From Calidihabitans tengchongensis (GTDB taxonomy: Bacteria; Sysuimicrobiota; Sysuimicrobiia; Sysuimicrobiales; Kaftiobacteriaceae), in NCBI GenBank assembly GCA_031459615.1, contig JAVKIE010000003.1, positions 1 through 64,000 on the forward strand: 64,000 nt of DNA, written 5' to 3'. Under the pieces are notes generated by a model that saw only the letters and a program-made list of their open reading frames with translations, searched no databases and had not been told where the DNA came from. The stretch's first letter is position 1, and each line of letters opens with the position of its first letter. The position numbers and the translations under genes are program-made. Below, in pieces: positions 26,985 through 35,058 of the stretch.

Positions 26985-27004
26985 GGATACCCTGGAGGGT
27001 ATCC
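26985..27004 (-). promoter_or_regulatory. CsoR/CstR-type operator at the sulfur operon start site
   Basis: A perfect inverted repeat (8-bp arms 26985-26992 and 26997-27004, spacer TGGA) contains ATACCCTGGAGGGTAT (26987-27002). It begins at the predicted transcription start of the DsrE operon, so a bound repressor would block initiation. Confidence 0.75.
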
Positions 27005-27010
27005 ACCTTC

Positions 27011-27056
27011 ACTGTAGGGGGCGGCCGACCCGCGGGCAATCGGGCCCGCGCCGGAT
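27011..27056 (-). promoter_or_regulatory. palindrome promoter of the sulfur-transfer operon
   Basis: Minus strand: ATCCGGCGCGGGCCCGAT (27056-27039), TG, exactly 20 nt, TACAGT (27016-27011), start near 27004. Together with the adjacent CsoR-type operator it suggests dual control: activation by the palindrome factor and repression by a persulfide sensor. Confidence 0.65.
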
Positions 27057-27095
27057 GGGCTCCCTCGGGCGGCTGCCCGAGGGGGCACCCCGGGA

Positions 27096-27138
27096 TTGAC
27101 GGCGGCCTCCCCCCGAGGCATAATACCCTACGGAGTAT
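27096..27138 (+). promoter_or_regulatory. sigma70 promoter with CsoR/CstR-type operator for the PDO-repressor operon
   Basis: TTGACG (27096-27101) and CATAAT (27119-27124) are separated by 17 nt, a standard housekeeping promoter. ATACCCTACGGAGTAT (27123-27138) overlaps the -10 and start site and matches the operators at 26987 and 30651. Confidence 0.8.
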
Positions 27139-27166
27139 TGTATCAGCCCAGAGGAGGGAGACCATC

Positions 27167-27868
27167 ATGCCCCTGCTGAAGGCCCGCGATGTCCAGGCCC
27201 TGCGGGACCGGTTCGCCCGGGACCTGGCCGGAGAGGTGACCGTGACCCTGTTCACCACCTCGCCCGCCGGACTGGCGCTGCCCGGCGCCGACTGCCCGTA
27301 CTGCGAGACCACCCAGCGCCTGCTGGAGGAGGTGGCCGCCCTGGACCCCCGCATCCGGTTGCAGGTCCGCAGCATCGTCACCGACGCCGCCGAGGCGGCC
27401 GCCGCGGGGGTGGACCGGGTCCCGGCCATCCTCATCGGCGGGGACGGGCAGGCGCGGATGCGGTACTTCGGCATCCCGGCGGGACTGGAATTCGGGGTGC
27501 TGATCGAGGACATCGTGGCCGCGTCGAGAGCCGACAGCGGTCTGCGGCCGCAGACCCGGCAGGCGCTGCGGGACCTGCCCGGGGACGTCCACATCCAGGT
27601 CTTTGTGACCCCCACCTGCCCCTACTGCCCCCGGACGGCCCGGCTGGCCCACGCCATGGCCCAGGAGTCGCCCCGGGTGCGGGCGGACGTCATCGAGGCC
27701 AACGAATTCCCCGCCCTCGCCGAACGCTACGGCGTGTACGGCGTGCCCAAGGTGGTCATCAACGAGGAGTGGAGCTTTGAGGGGGCGCTTCCGGAAGAGG
27801 CCTTCCTCCACTACGTGCTGGCCGCCGCCGGCGGGCACCCGGCGGAGCCCGCCGACGTCACGTCCTGA
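27167..27868 (+). CDS. protein disulfide oxidoreductase with two thioredoxin folds (PDO)
   Basis: The 233-residue protein has two glutaredoxin/thioredoxin-like domains, each with CPYC: GADCPYCETTQRLL (about 42-56) and TPTCPYCPRTARLAH (about 148-162). The cis-Pro loops are VDRVPAIL and VYGVPKVV. This is the PDO architecture of thermophiles, used for cytosolic disulfide and possibly persulfide exchange. GGAGG precedes the ATG. The CsoR-family gene follows 11 bp later, and a CsoR-type operator covers the promoter, so the operon is probably induced by reactive sulfur. Confidence 0.85.
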   Translation: MPLLKARDVQALRDRFARDLAGEVTVTLFTTSPAGLALPGADCPYCETTQRLLEEVAALDPRIRLQVRSIVTDAAEAAAAGVDRVPAILIGGDGQARMRYFGIPAGLEFGVLIEDIVAASRADSGLRPQTRQALRDLPGDVHIQVFVTPTCPYCPRTARLAHAMAQESPRVRADVIEANEFPALAERYGVYGVPKVVINEEWSFEGALPEEAFLHYVLAAAGGHPAEPADVTS

Positions 27869-27879
27869 GGAGGATGCCC

Positions 27880-28164
27880 ATGGCCGCGACCCTGCAGATC
27901 GACGCGGAGGCCCGCGCGTCCATCCTGACCCGGCTGCGCCGGATCGAGGGCCAGATCCGGGGACTGCAGCGGATGCTGGAAGAAGGGCGCGACTGCGCCG
28001 ACATCGCCCAGCAGGTGGCGGCCACCCGGGCGGCCCTGGACCGGGTGGCCATGGACCTGATCGCCGCCGGCCTGGAGCAGTGCGTGCGGATGGAGGTGGC
28101 CGGCAAGCCTCAGGCCCAGGGCGCGCTGCGCAAGCTCCAGCGGACGTTCCTCATGCTCCGGTAG
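27880..28164 (+). CDS. CsoR-family repressor, CstR-like (probable persulfide sensor)
   Basis: The 94-residue all-helical protein belongs to the CsoR/RcnR/FrmR family (LTRLRRIEGQIRGLQRMLEE). The two cysteines expected for CsoR or CstR are present (GRDCADI at about 38 and LEQCVR at about 67), but the intervening copper-ligand His of CsoR is Gly (LIAAGLEQC). That pattern fits CstR-type sensors, which form interprotein di- or trisulfides with reactive sulfur. The ATG at 27880 has better spacing from GAGGAGG than the ATG at 27874. Three matching operators lie within 3.7 kb, all at sulfur or stress genes. Confidence 0.85.
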   Translation: MAATLQIDAEARASILTRLRRIEGQIRGLQRMLEEGRDCADIAQQVAATRAALDRVAMDLIAAGLEQCVRMEVAGKPQAQGALRKLQRTFLMLR

Positions 28165-28188
28165 AACTCCTGCCCCGGGGCGAGGGGG

Positions 28189-28608
28189 TCAGTGTACGAT
28201 CAGGACGGGACAGGGGGCTTCCGCCACCACCCGCTGACTCACCGACCCCAGGATCGCGGCCCGCAGGGGGCTGAGACCCCGGGACCCCATGACGATGAGG
28301 TCGCACCCCCGGACCCGCGCGACCCGCAGGATGGCGTCGGCCGCCGGCCCCTCCAGGACCTCCTCCTCGTGGCTCACCCCGACCTCGTCCAGCACCCGCC
28401 CGGCATCTGTGGCGACGGCCTCCGCGGAGGCCGTCCGCCGCGCCATCAGGTCCTCCTGGTAGGGGCTGCCCAGGTCCCGGGGGATGGGGTCGAAGGCCGT
28501 GACCACGATGACCCGGGCTCCGTAGCGGCGCGCCAGGTCCGCCGCCAGGCGGGTCGCCCGCCGGGCGTGGGCCGAGCCGTCCGTGGCCAGCAGGATGGTC
28601 GCCAGCAT
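28189..28608 (-). CDS. universal stress protein (UspA family)
   Basis: A single-domain Usp of 139 residues: ILLATDGSAHARRA at the start and the ATP-loop pattern GSRGLSPLRAAILGSVSQRVV near the end, indicating an ATP-binding type. GGAGG precedes the ATG. It is the last gene of the run Hsp20, DUF2892, OsmC, methyltransferase, Usp. Confidence 0.9.
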   Translation of the reverse strand: MLATILLATDGSAHARRATRLAADLARRYGARVIVVTAFDPIPRDLGSPYQEDLMARRTASAEAVATDAGRVLDEVGVSHEEEVLEGPAADAILRVARVRGCDLIVMGSRGLSPLRAAILGSVSQRVVAEAPCPVLIVH

Positions 28609-28625
28609 CTCCGGCCTCCTCGCCC

Positions 28626-29357
28626 TCACCCAGTGTTCGCGGTGACGCGCACGGGAAGGGCCTTCCACCCCGAGAAGCCGGCGTCCTGGGGGTCTCCCTC
28701 CACCACGGGCTCGGGTCGGGGTGCCTCCGTCGGGGGCTGCCGCAGGGTGGACGCCGCCGCCACGACGGTAAATCCGGCCCGGCGGAGAAGAGCGGCGAGG
28801 TCGGACCGGGACAGGAACCGGGCCACGGAGTAAAAGGGGTGCCCGGCCGCTCCGCGCCTCCGGTAGTAGTCGCCCCAGGGGCTGTCGGCGAACACCATCC
28901 CCAGAACCAGCGCGCCGTCCGGCCGCAGGACCCGTCGAGCCTCCCGCAGCACTTCCACAGGCTTCTCCACAAAGCAGAGGGTCACGACGGCCAGCACGGC
29001 CCCGAAGGTGGCCGCCGGGAAGGGAAGGCGCTCGCCGACCGCTCGCACGACGCGGATGCCGCGACGGCGGGCGCGCCGCAGCGGCCTCCACGCCGGGTCC
29101 ACCCCTACCTCGACACCCAGCGCACGGGCAAACCGACCACTGCCCACGCCTATCTCCAGCCAGGGGCGCGGCTGGCCCTCCAGCAGCCTCCGCAGGACCT
29201 CCACCTCCAGGGGAAAGACGACCCGGCCCACCGGACCGTCGTACCAGGCGTCATAGCGCTCGGCCAGCTCGTCAAACACCGCGGCCCCGGCGCCCCGCGT
29301 CGCCAGAACATCCCCCGCGTCCCTGCCGGCGCGGACCCCGCGGAGACCGTGCCCCAT
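28626..29357 (-). CDS. class I SAM-dependent methyltransferase
   Basis: The 243-residue enzyme carries the SAM-binding motif WLEIGVGSGRFARAL (about 65-80), VGVDPAWRPL (acidic loop) and LPFPAATFGAVLAVVTLCFVEKP (motifs II-III), as in Methyltransf_11. Substrate is not predictable. In this stress/sulfur operon a small-molecule or thiol methyltransferase is possible but unproven. The N-terminal 25 residues are poorly conserved-looking and the start is uncertain. Confidence 0.8.
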   Translation of the reverse strand: MGHGLRGVRAGRDAGDVLATRGAGAAVFDELAERYDAWYDGPVGRVVFPLEVEVLRRLLEGQPRPWLEIGVGSGRFARALGVEVGVDPAWRPLRRARRRGIRVVRAVGERLPFPAATFGAVLAVVTLCFVEKPVEVLREARRVLRPDGALVLGMVFADSPWGDYYRRRGAAGHPFYSVARFLSRSDLAALLRRAGFTVVAAASTLRQPPTEAPRPEPVVEGDPQDAGFSGWKALPVRVTANTG

Positions 29358-29363
29358 GCGCCT

Positions 29364-29849
29364 TCACCGAGACCCGGGCCGGGTGTCCGGCTCGGGAGCA
29401 GGGGCCACAACAGCCTCCCCTGCCCGCACGGTCACGTCCACGGGAATTCCCCGGCGCACGCTGGCCGTGACGATGCAGAAGTCTTCGAACAGCTCCCGGC
29501 AGCGCTCCACCGCCGCCCGCCAGGCGGCGGGCACCGATGAAAGGTCCAGCGCGGCCCGAATGCCGGCGATCCTCCAGCGGCCGCTCTCGGTGCGCCGGAT
29601 CTCGACGTCCACGGTGGTCTCCACGCGCGGGTCGGGGACCCGCGCCCGGCGCAGGCAGTACAGCAGGCTGCTGGACAGGCAGTGGCCCACCGCGGTGGCC
29701 AGCATCCGGGCGGGGTTGGGACCGGCTCCGCCTCCCAGGGGAGGAGGTTCGTCGACCACCACGCCCTGGGCGGGACTGTCGTACTCCGCCCGAAATCTGT
29801 ATCCGTCTTCCTGCCGCAGGCGGACGGTCGCGCGCATGACCTCGCTCAC
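29364..29849 (-). CDS. OsmC-family protein
   Basis: The 161-residue protein begins at a GTG behind GGGGAGG (an ATG four codons later is possible). NPARMLATAVGHCLSSSLLYCL and ELFEDFCIVTASVRRG contain the two family cysteines, expected to reduce organic hydroperoxides or react with persulfides. OsmC proteins are frequent members of CstR-type sulfur-response regulons, which fits the operator upstream of this operon. A second OsmC-like gene lies at 47.0 kb. Confidence 0.85.
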   Translation of the reverse strand: MSEVMRATVRLRQEDGYRFRAEYDSPAQGVVVDEPPPLGGGAGPNPARMLATAVGHCLSSSLLYCLRRARVPDPRVETTVDVEIRRTESGRWRIAGIRAALDLSSVPAAWRAAVERCRELFEDFCIVTASVRRGIPVDVTVRAGEAVVAPAPEPDTRPGSR

Positions 29850-29908
29850 GGCTGCTGCCTCCCCGCGGGGGCAAGCCCGTTGCTCGCCCCCGCGATGCTC
29901 ACCCACGT

Positions 29909-30130
29909 CTACGTCTGCTTCCTGGCCGTCCCGCAGGTCTGGACCCCCAGCGCCACGTACAGCGGGCAGCGGCCGGCCAGGCCCGTGATGAGGCCGATGG
30001 CTGCGATGAGGTACAGGACGTAGGTCCACCCGGCCGCCATCTGGCCGCGCGTGACCAGCGCCCAGATCAGGGCCGCGATGCCGATCAGGACCCGCAGCAC
30101 CCGGTCGGTGGTGCCCACACAGCCGCGCAT
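29909..30130 (-). CDS. DUF2892 membrane protein
   Basis: The 73-residue protein has two membrane helices (about 10-28 and 35-52) and ends CPLYVALGVQTCGTARK, the typical DUF2892/YgaP-tail pattern with CPLY and a second Cys. Such proteins often accompany rhodaneses or are fused to them. Its place in a CsoR/CstR-type operon supports a part in sulfane-sulfur stress. Confidence 0.85.
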   Translation of the reverse strand: MRGCVGTTDRVLRVLIGIAALIWALVTRGQMAAGWTYVLYLIAAIGLITGLAGRCPLYVALGVQTCGTARKQT

Positions 30131-30156
30131 GGCGTCACCTCCTCCCTCCCCCGACG

Positions 30157-30621
30157 TCACTGCTCCACCGCCACCGCGATCTTCCGCGGGGCCGCCTCCC
30201 GGCTCTTGGGCAGGACGATCTCCAGCACGCCCATCTTCAGGGACGCCTTCACCCGATCGGCGTCGACCTCCACGGGCAGTTCGATGGTGCGGGCAAACCT
30301 GCCGGCCGGACGCTCGCAGCACAGGTAGGCGTCTTCGCGTACGTCGTCGGCCTTCCGGGACGCCCTGACGGACAGCAGGCGCCCCTCGTCCACCGTCACC
30401 TCCACGTCCTCGGGCCGCACCCCGGGCAGGTCCACCCGGGCCACCAGGGAGTCCCCCGCGTCATAGAGGTCCACCGCGGGCACGAGAGCTTCGGCCTCGG
30501 GAGTGGACGCGCGGCCGGTCCGCCCGACACCCCACAGCCGCTCCACCTCGCGCCGAAGCTCCTCCAGCTCCCTCCAGGGGTCCCACAGGCGCTCCCCGCG
30601 CCGGATCCTCAGCAGCGCCAT
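30157..30621 (-). CDS. Hsp20-family small heat shock protein
   Basis: The 154-residue protein has an alpha-crystallin domain (about 45-140) with the usual VARVDLPGVRPEDVEVTV beginning and the LKMGVLEIVLPK signature at the end. Holdase chaperone for unfolding proteins. Three start codons cluster at 30621-30630; the ATG at 30621 is best spaced from GGGGAGG. It is the first gene after a strong sigma70 promoter with an operator in its spacer. Confidence 0.95.
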   Translation of the reverse strand: MALLRIRRGERLWDPWRELEELRREVERLWGVGRTGRASTPEAEALVPAVDLYDAGDSLVARVDLPGVRPEDVEVTVDEGRLLSVRASRKADDVREDAYLCCERPAGRFARTIELPVEVDADRVKASLKMGVLEIVLPKSREAAPRKIAVAVEQ

Positions 30622-30642
30622 GGCCATCACCTCCCCACCGGG

Positions 30643-30671
30643 CTTATACCATACCCCCTATGGTATGTCAA
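30643..30671 (-). promoter_or_regulatory. strong sigma70 promoter with CsoR/CstR-type operator for the Hsp20 operon
   Basis: Minus strand: TTGACA (30671-30666), 17 nt, TATAAG (30648-30643). A perfect 8-bp inverted repeat (30646-30653 and 30659-30666) containing ATACCCCCTATGGTAT (30651-30666) fills the spacer, so repressor binding would exclude RNA polymerase. Confidence 0.85.
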
Positions 30672-30829
30672 GGGGCAGGGGGGCTCAGAGGACCAGGGTG
30701 CCCGCGGCCGATCCCGTCCCCGCGGGTGCGGGACCGCCGGCGGCAGCTCGCTGACGACCTGGGTGAAGGGTCCGCCCCTCCGGCGGGCGAGAGCCCGCCG
30801 TCCCCGTGCGGCTCGTCGTGCCGCGCCTG

Positions 30830-33547
30830 TCAGTCGCGCAGGAACAACCGCGCCACGTACGGCAGGATGCCCCCGTGCCGGAAGTACTCCACCTCCACGG
30901 GGATGTCCAGCCGGGCCACCACCTCGAAGGCGACCTCCCCCCCGTCGGCGCGCCGGGCCCGCACCGGCAGCGTCTGGCCCGGCCGCACCCCGGCCAGACC
31001 GGTGATGTCGTACAGCTCCGTCCCGTCCAGCCCCAGGGTCTGGGCGGACTGGCCGGGCAGGAACTGCAGGGGCAGAATACCCATGCCGATCAGGTTGCTG
31101 CGGTGGATGCGCTCGTAGCTTTCGGCCAGGACCGCGCGCACGCCCAGCAGCGCCGGACCCTTGGCGGCCCAGTCCCGCGAACTCCCGGCGCCGTACTCCC
31201 GGCCGGCCAGGACCAGCAGGGGGACACCCTCGTTCCGGTACCGCTGGGCAGCCTCGTACACCGTCATCAGCTCGCCGGAGGGGATGTGGGTGGTCCACCC
31301 CCCTTCCCTCCCGCCGGCCAGGCGATTGCGCAGGCGGACGTTGGCGAACGTGCCGCGGACCAGCACCTCGTGGTTGCCTCTCCGGGCGCCGTAGGTGTTG
31401 AAATCCGCCGGCTGTACGCCGTGCTCGATCAGGTACCGCCCCGCGGGGCTGTCGGGAGGGATGCTCCCGGCCGGCGAGATGTGGTCGGTGGTGATGGAGT
31501 CGCCCACCCACACCAGCACCCGCGCCCCGACGATGTCGGCCAGCGGGCCCGGCTGCGGAGTCAGGCCATCGAAGAACGGGGGCCGGCGCACGTAGGTGGA
31601 CTCGGGGTCCCACCGGTACCGGTCCCCCCCGCCGGTTAGAAGGGACCGCCAGGTGTCGTCTCCGGCGTAGACATCCCGGTAGCGGTCCGCAAAGAGGTCG
31701 GGGGTCACCGCCCGGGCGATGACCTCCGCCACCTCCTCCCGGGTAGGCCAGATCTCCCGCAGGTACACCGGCCGGCCGTCCCGACCGATGCCGAGGGGAT
31801 CGGCCAGCAGGTCGACCTCCACGGTCCCGGCCAGCGCAAACGCCACCACCAGGGGCGGCGAGGCCAGGTAGCTGGCGCGCACCAGGGGGTGAATGCGGCC
31901 GTCGAAATTCCGGTTCCCGCTGAGCACGGCCACCGCCACCAGGTCGTGCTCCTGGATGGCCTGAGCCACCGGCGGAGGCAGCGGCCCGCTGTTGCCGATG
32001 CACGTGGTGCACCCGTAGCCCACCAGGTGGAACCCCAGGGCCTCCAGCGCCGGCAGCAGCCCGGCCCGCTCCAGGTACGCCGTCACCACCCTCGACCCCG
32101 GCGCCAGGCTGGTCTTGACGGCCGGGTGGCGGCGCAGGCCCCGCTGGACGGCGTTGCGGGCCAGCAGTCCGGCCGTCACCATGACCTCCGGATTGCTGGT
32201 GTTGGTGCAGCTGGTGATGGCGGCGATCACCACCGAGCCGTGGGTGAGGTCGACCTCCTCGCCCTCGACGCGGACCCGGACCACCGGGGGCCGCTCGGCC
32301 ACCGCCGTGGCCCCGCCTCCCCGCGGGGCCGGGGCCATCCGGTCGGCGAACGCCGTGCGGAAGGCCCGGCCCAGGTCCGACAGCGGCACCCGGTCCTGCG
32401 GGCGGCGGGGGCCGGCCACGCTGGGCTGCACCGTCCCGAGGTCGAGCTCCACCACCTGGTCAAAGACCGGCTCCGGCGCCGCCGGGGTGCGGAACAGCCT
32501 CTGGGCCCGCGCGTAGGCCTCCACCAGCGCCACCTGAGGGTCCGGCCGGCCCGTCAGCCGCAGGTAGGCCAGGGTCTCGCCGTCGACGGGGAACAGGGCG
32601 GCGGTGGCGCCATACTCGGGAGCCATGTTGGCGACGGTGGCCCGGTCCGGAAGGGCCAGAGCGTCCAGCCCGGGGCCGAAGAACTCCACGAACTTGCCCA
32701 CCACGCCCACGGCCCGCAGCAGCTGGGTGACCGTGAGGACCAGGTCGGTGGCCGTCGCGCCCTCCGGCAGCCGGCCGGTCAGGCGGACGCCGACCACCTC
32801 GGGCATCGGCAGGTACAGAGGCTGGCCCAGCAGCACGGCCTCCGCCTCGATGCCCCCCACCCCCCACCCCAGCACGCCCAGCCCGTTGACCATGGTGGTG
32901 TGCGAGTCGGTGCCCACCACCGTATCGGGATAGGCCACGGCGGCGCCGGCCTCCTCCTCGGTCCACACCACCTGCGCCAGGTACTCCAGGTTGACCTGGT
33001 GCACGATGCCTGTGCCCGGCGGCACCACCCGCAGGTTCTCAAACGCCTGCTGCGCCCACCGCAGGAGCTGGTAGCGCTCCCGGTTCCGCTGGTACTCGTA
33101 CCGGACGTTGGCCGCAAACGCCTGGGGCGTCCCGAAGACATCCACCTGCACCGAGTGGTCGATCACCAGGTGGGCGGGGACCACCGGGGTGACCCGCCGG
33201 GGGTCTCCTCCGAGTTCCGCCAGGGCATCCCGCATGGCGGCCAGGTCCACCACCACCGGCACCCCGGTGAAGTCCTGCATCAGGACCCGGGCCGGCAGGA
33301 AGGGAACCTCCCGGCGATCGGACACCGCCGGCTGCCAGGCCGCCAGGGCGCGGACGTCGTCCTCGGAAAACGGCGGCCTGCCGCAGTGGCGCAGCACGTT
33401 CTCCAGCAGGATCTTGACCGTCATCGGCAGCCTGTCCAGCGGGAGGGCCAGATCTGCGGCCAGGGCCTCCAGGGGGGCGTACGTCCACGTCCGATCATCC
33501 ACGGTCAGCTGCGCCCGGGCGGCGCGCAGGTCAGCACCCACGGTCAT
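30830..33547 (-). CDS. acnA: aconitate hydratase
   Basis: The 905-residue protein matches AcnA/IRP-type aconitase in length and order: VDLAAMRDAL, the [4Fe-4S] cysteines in AITSCTNTSNPEV (about 440) and GYGCTTCIGNSGPL (about 505), and the C-terminal swivelling domain with AGREYGAGSSRDWAAKGP. It isomerises citrate to isocitrate, complementing the citrate synthase gene at 14.9 kb. A TATACT hexamer on the minus strand (33598-33593) is a plausible -10. Confidence 0.97.
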   Translation of the reverse strand: MTVGADLRAARAQLTVDDRTWTYAPLEALAADLALPLDRLPMTVKILLENVLRHCGRPPFSEDDVRALAAWQPAVSDRREVPFLPARVLMQDFTGVPVVVDLAAMRDALAELGGDPRRVTPVVPAHLVIDHSVQVDVFGTPQAFAANVRYEYQRNRERYQLLRWAQQAFENLRVVPPGTGIVHQVNLEYLAQVVWTEEEAGAAVAYPDTVVGTDSHTTMVNGLGVLGWGVGGIEAEAVLLGQPLYLPMPEVVGVRLTGRLPEGATATDLVLTVTQLLRAVGVVGKFVEFFGPGLDALALPDRATVANMAPEYGATAALFPVDGETLAYLRLTGRPDPQVALVEAYARAQRLFRTPAAPEPVFDQVVELDLGTVQPSVAGPRRPQDRVPLSDLGRAFRTAFADRMAPAPRGGGATAVAERPPVVRVRVEGEEVDLTHGSVVIAAITSCTNTSNPEVMVTAGLLARNAVQRGLRRHPAVKTSLAPGSRVVTAYLERAGLLPALEALGFHLVGYGCTTCIGNSGPLPPPVAQAIQEHDLVAVAVLSGNRNFDGRIHPLVRASYLASPPLVVAFALAGTVEVDLLADPLGIGRDGRPVYLREIWPTREEVAEVIARAVTPDLFADRYRDVYAGDDTWRSLLTGGGDRYRWDPESTYVRRPPFFDGLTPQPGPLADIVGARVLVWVGDSITTDHISPAGSIPPDSPAGRYLIEHGVQPADFNTYGARRGNHEVLVRGTFANVRLRNRLAGGREGGWTTHIPSGELMTVYEAAQRYRNEGVPLLVLAGREYGAGSSRDWAAKGPALLGVRAVLAESYERIHRSNLIGMGILPLQFLPGQSAQTLGLDGTELYDITGLAGVRPGQTLPVRARRADGGEVAFEVVARLDIPVEVEYFRHGGILPYVARLFLRD

Positions 33548-33670
33548 CCTCCTGGGTGACAGCCATAGGGCCGTCGAGTGTCACGCTCTACCAGTATACA
33601 GCGCAGCCCGCGCAGCATGTGCGGGGGTGCGAGGCGAGTGTCGTCCCCCTCGTCCCGCAGAGCAGCGGAG

Positions 33671-34060
33671 TCACCGGGGAGAACTGGCTGCTGCCCGCAG
33701 GACGGAAGGCAGGTCCCGTCCCGCGGAGTCCTTGGGAACCCACGCGTCCACGCCCACGGCGCGGGCGGCCCGCGGGTACTCCTCCCACGCGTCGGGCACC
33801 AGGGCCACCACCACCATCCCCGGCCGCAGCCGTTTGGCGACCAGGCAGGCGGGGGGACCGCCGGGGCCGAACAGCCAGGGGTCCACCACCAGCACGTCGG
33901 GGGACACATCCCGCACCAGGCGCAGCGTCTCTTCCATCGTGGCGGCGCAGCCCACCACTTCCACGTCGGGAAGGGACCGCAGGACGGCGGCAAGGGCGTC
34001 CCGGGTCACCTTCTGGGCGTCGGCCACCAGGACCCGCAGCGGACGCGTACCGGCATCCAT
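33671..34060 (-). CDS. stand-alone receiver domain (leaderless start)
   Basis: A 129-residue receiver without output domain: LRVLVADAQKVTRDAL, VLVVDPWLF with the probable phosphoacceptor Asp, and DAWVPKD with the conserved Lys. The second acidic residue after strand 1 is altered (ADA rather than DD), so phosphorylation may be weak. The ATG lies eight bases after a -10 (TACGGT) and has no Shine-Dalgarno. With the receiver-like protein at 11.9 kb this is the second orphan receiver carrying a palindrome promoter. Confidence 0.65.
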   Translation of the reverse strand: MDAGTRPLRVLVADAQKVTRDALAAVLRSLPDVEVVGCAATMEETLRLVRDVSPDVLVVDPWLFGPGGPPACLVAKRLRPGMVVVALVPDAWEEYPRAARAVGVDAWVPKDSAGRDLPSVLRAAASSPR

Positions 34061-34068
34061 CACCGGAA

Positions 34069-34115
34069 ACCGTACCAGATCGCCTCGGCGGGTGGGCATC
34101 GGCCGCCGGACCGAT
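34069..34115 (-). promoter_or_regulatory. palindrome promoter of the orphan receiver gene
   Basis: Minus strand: ATCGGTCCGGCGGCCGAT (34115-34098), GC, 21 nt, TACGGT (34074-34069). Outer pentamers perfect; leaderless ATG at 34060. Confidence 0.65.
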
Positions 34116-34151
34116 TCCGACCGCCCGGCCGGCGCCACCGGGGGAGGCAAA

Positions 34152-34197
34152 ATCCGGCGCCCGCCCGATGGGCGCCGCCGGCGGCGCAGCCCATGAT
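34152..34197 (+). promoter_or_regulatory. palindrome promoter facing the broken beta-propeller gene
   Basis: ATCCGGCGCCCGCCCGAT (34152-34169), GG, exactly 20 nt, CATGAT (34192-34197). The near half-site is perfect. Confidence 0.5.
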
Positions 34198-34447
34198 GGG
34201 GATGCGTGCCGGCGGCGGAGGGCGACCAGACCGTCGACGCCGGAACGGTCGGATCTCCCTTCCCGGTGCTGTCCCGGAAGGCGCCGTGCGCACCGCCCTC
34301 CCCGCCGGCCACGCGCCTTCCCGCCCGCCAGCGACTGCGGTGCGCCCCGGATCTCGACCCCGTCCTCTCTCCGACCGACAGGCCCTGGGGACTCCTCCGG
34401 CCGGGTATACGTCCGGGGGGATCCTTGTGCCCGAACGAGGCGCGCCG

Positions 34448-34996
34448 ATGAAATGCAGCTGGCTGGCCGGGGCAGCTGAACGTCTACGTGGGCGACACCG
34501 CCGGCAACACCCTGACGACCGTCGATCCCCGCAGCGGAACGCCCGTCCAGACCCTGTCCGTCCGCGACCCGTATAATTTATCCTTCACGCCCGACGGGAC
34601 CAAGGCCGCCACGGCATCTCGCTGGTGGACACCCGGCGCCTGGCGGAGGTGGCCTGTCTGCCGACCGGGCGGGGCGCCCACGGCCTGCACGTCAGCCGCG
34701 ACACGCGGTGGCTGTACGTCAGCAACCGCCTGGAGGGGACGATCTCCGTGGTCGGCCTCGCCGCGCGCCGGGTGGTCGCCACCTGGCGGGTGGGGGGCAG
34801 CCCCGACATGATGCAGGTGTCCCCCGACGGGCGGGAGCTGTGGGTCAGCAACCGCTTTGACCGCACCGTGTCGGTGGTCTCCACGGCCGACGGCCGTGTG
34901 CTGGCCCGGGTCTCCGTCGGCGTGGGGCCGCACGGCCTCGCCTGCGTGCCGCAACCCGGCCGGTACAGCCTGGACCACAAAGGCGTCTACCGGTAA
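34448..34996 (+). pseudogene. remnant of a YVTN-type beta-propeller protein
   Basis: Propeller repeats are recognisable but split over frames. One frame reads LNVYVGDTAGNTLTTVD and LSFTPDGTKAA (about 34476-34610). Another continues ISLVDTRRLAEVACLP, GLHVSRDTRWLYVSNRLEGTISVV and VSPDGRELWVSNRFDRTVSVV up to 34996. A frameshift near 34610 and another near 34475 break the gene, and the start is uncertain. Intact relatives are exported 40-residue-repeat proteins often accompanying cytochromes. It is probably inactive. Confidence 0.7.
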
Positions 34997-35058
34997 GTCA
35001 GGCTGGCCCGCCCTCCCGCCGACGGCGCGGAGCCGAGGCGGCGATCGGAAGGAACGCC

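Larger units (their letters stand above)
34061..34447. other. intergenic region with two palindromes
   Basis: Two palindrome promoters face apart: one leftward for the receiver gene (34098-34115) and one rightward (34152-34169). A GTG at 34206 opens an 81-codon frame eight bases after the rightward -10, but its composition looks non-coding. The rightward promoter probably served the broken beta-propeller gene downstream. Confidence 0.5.
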
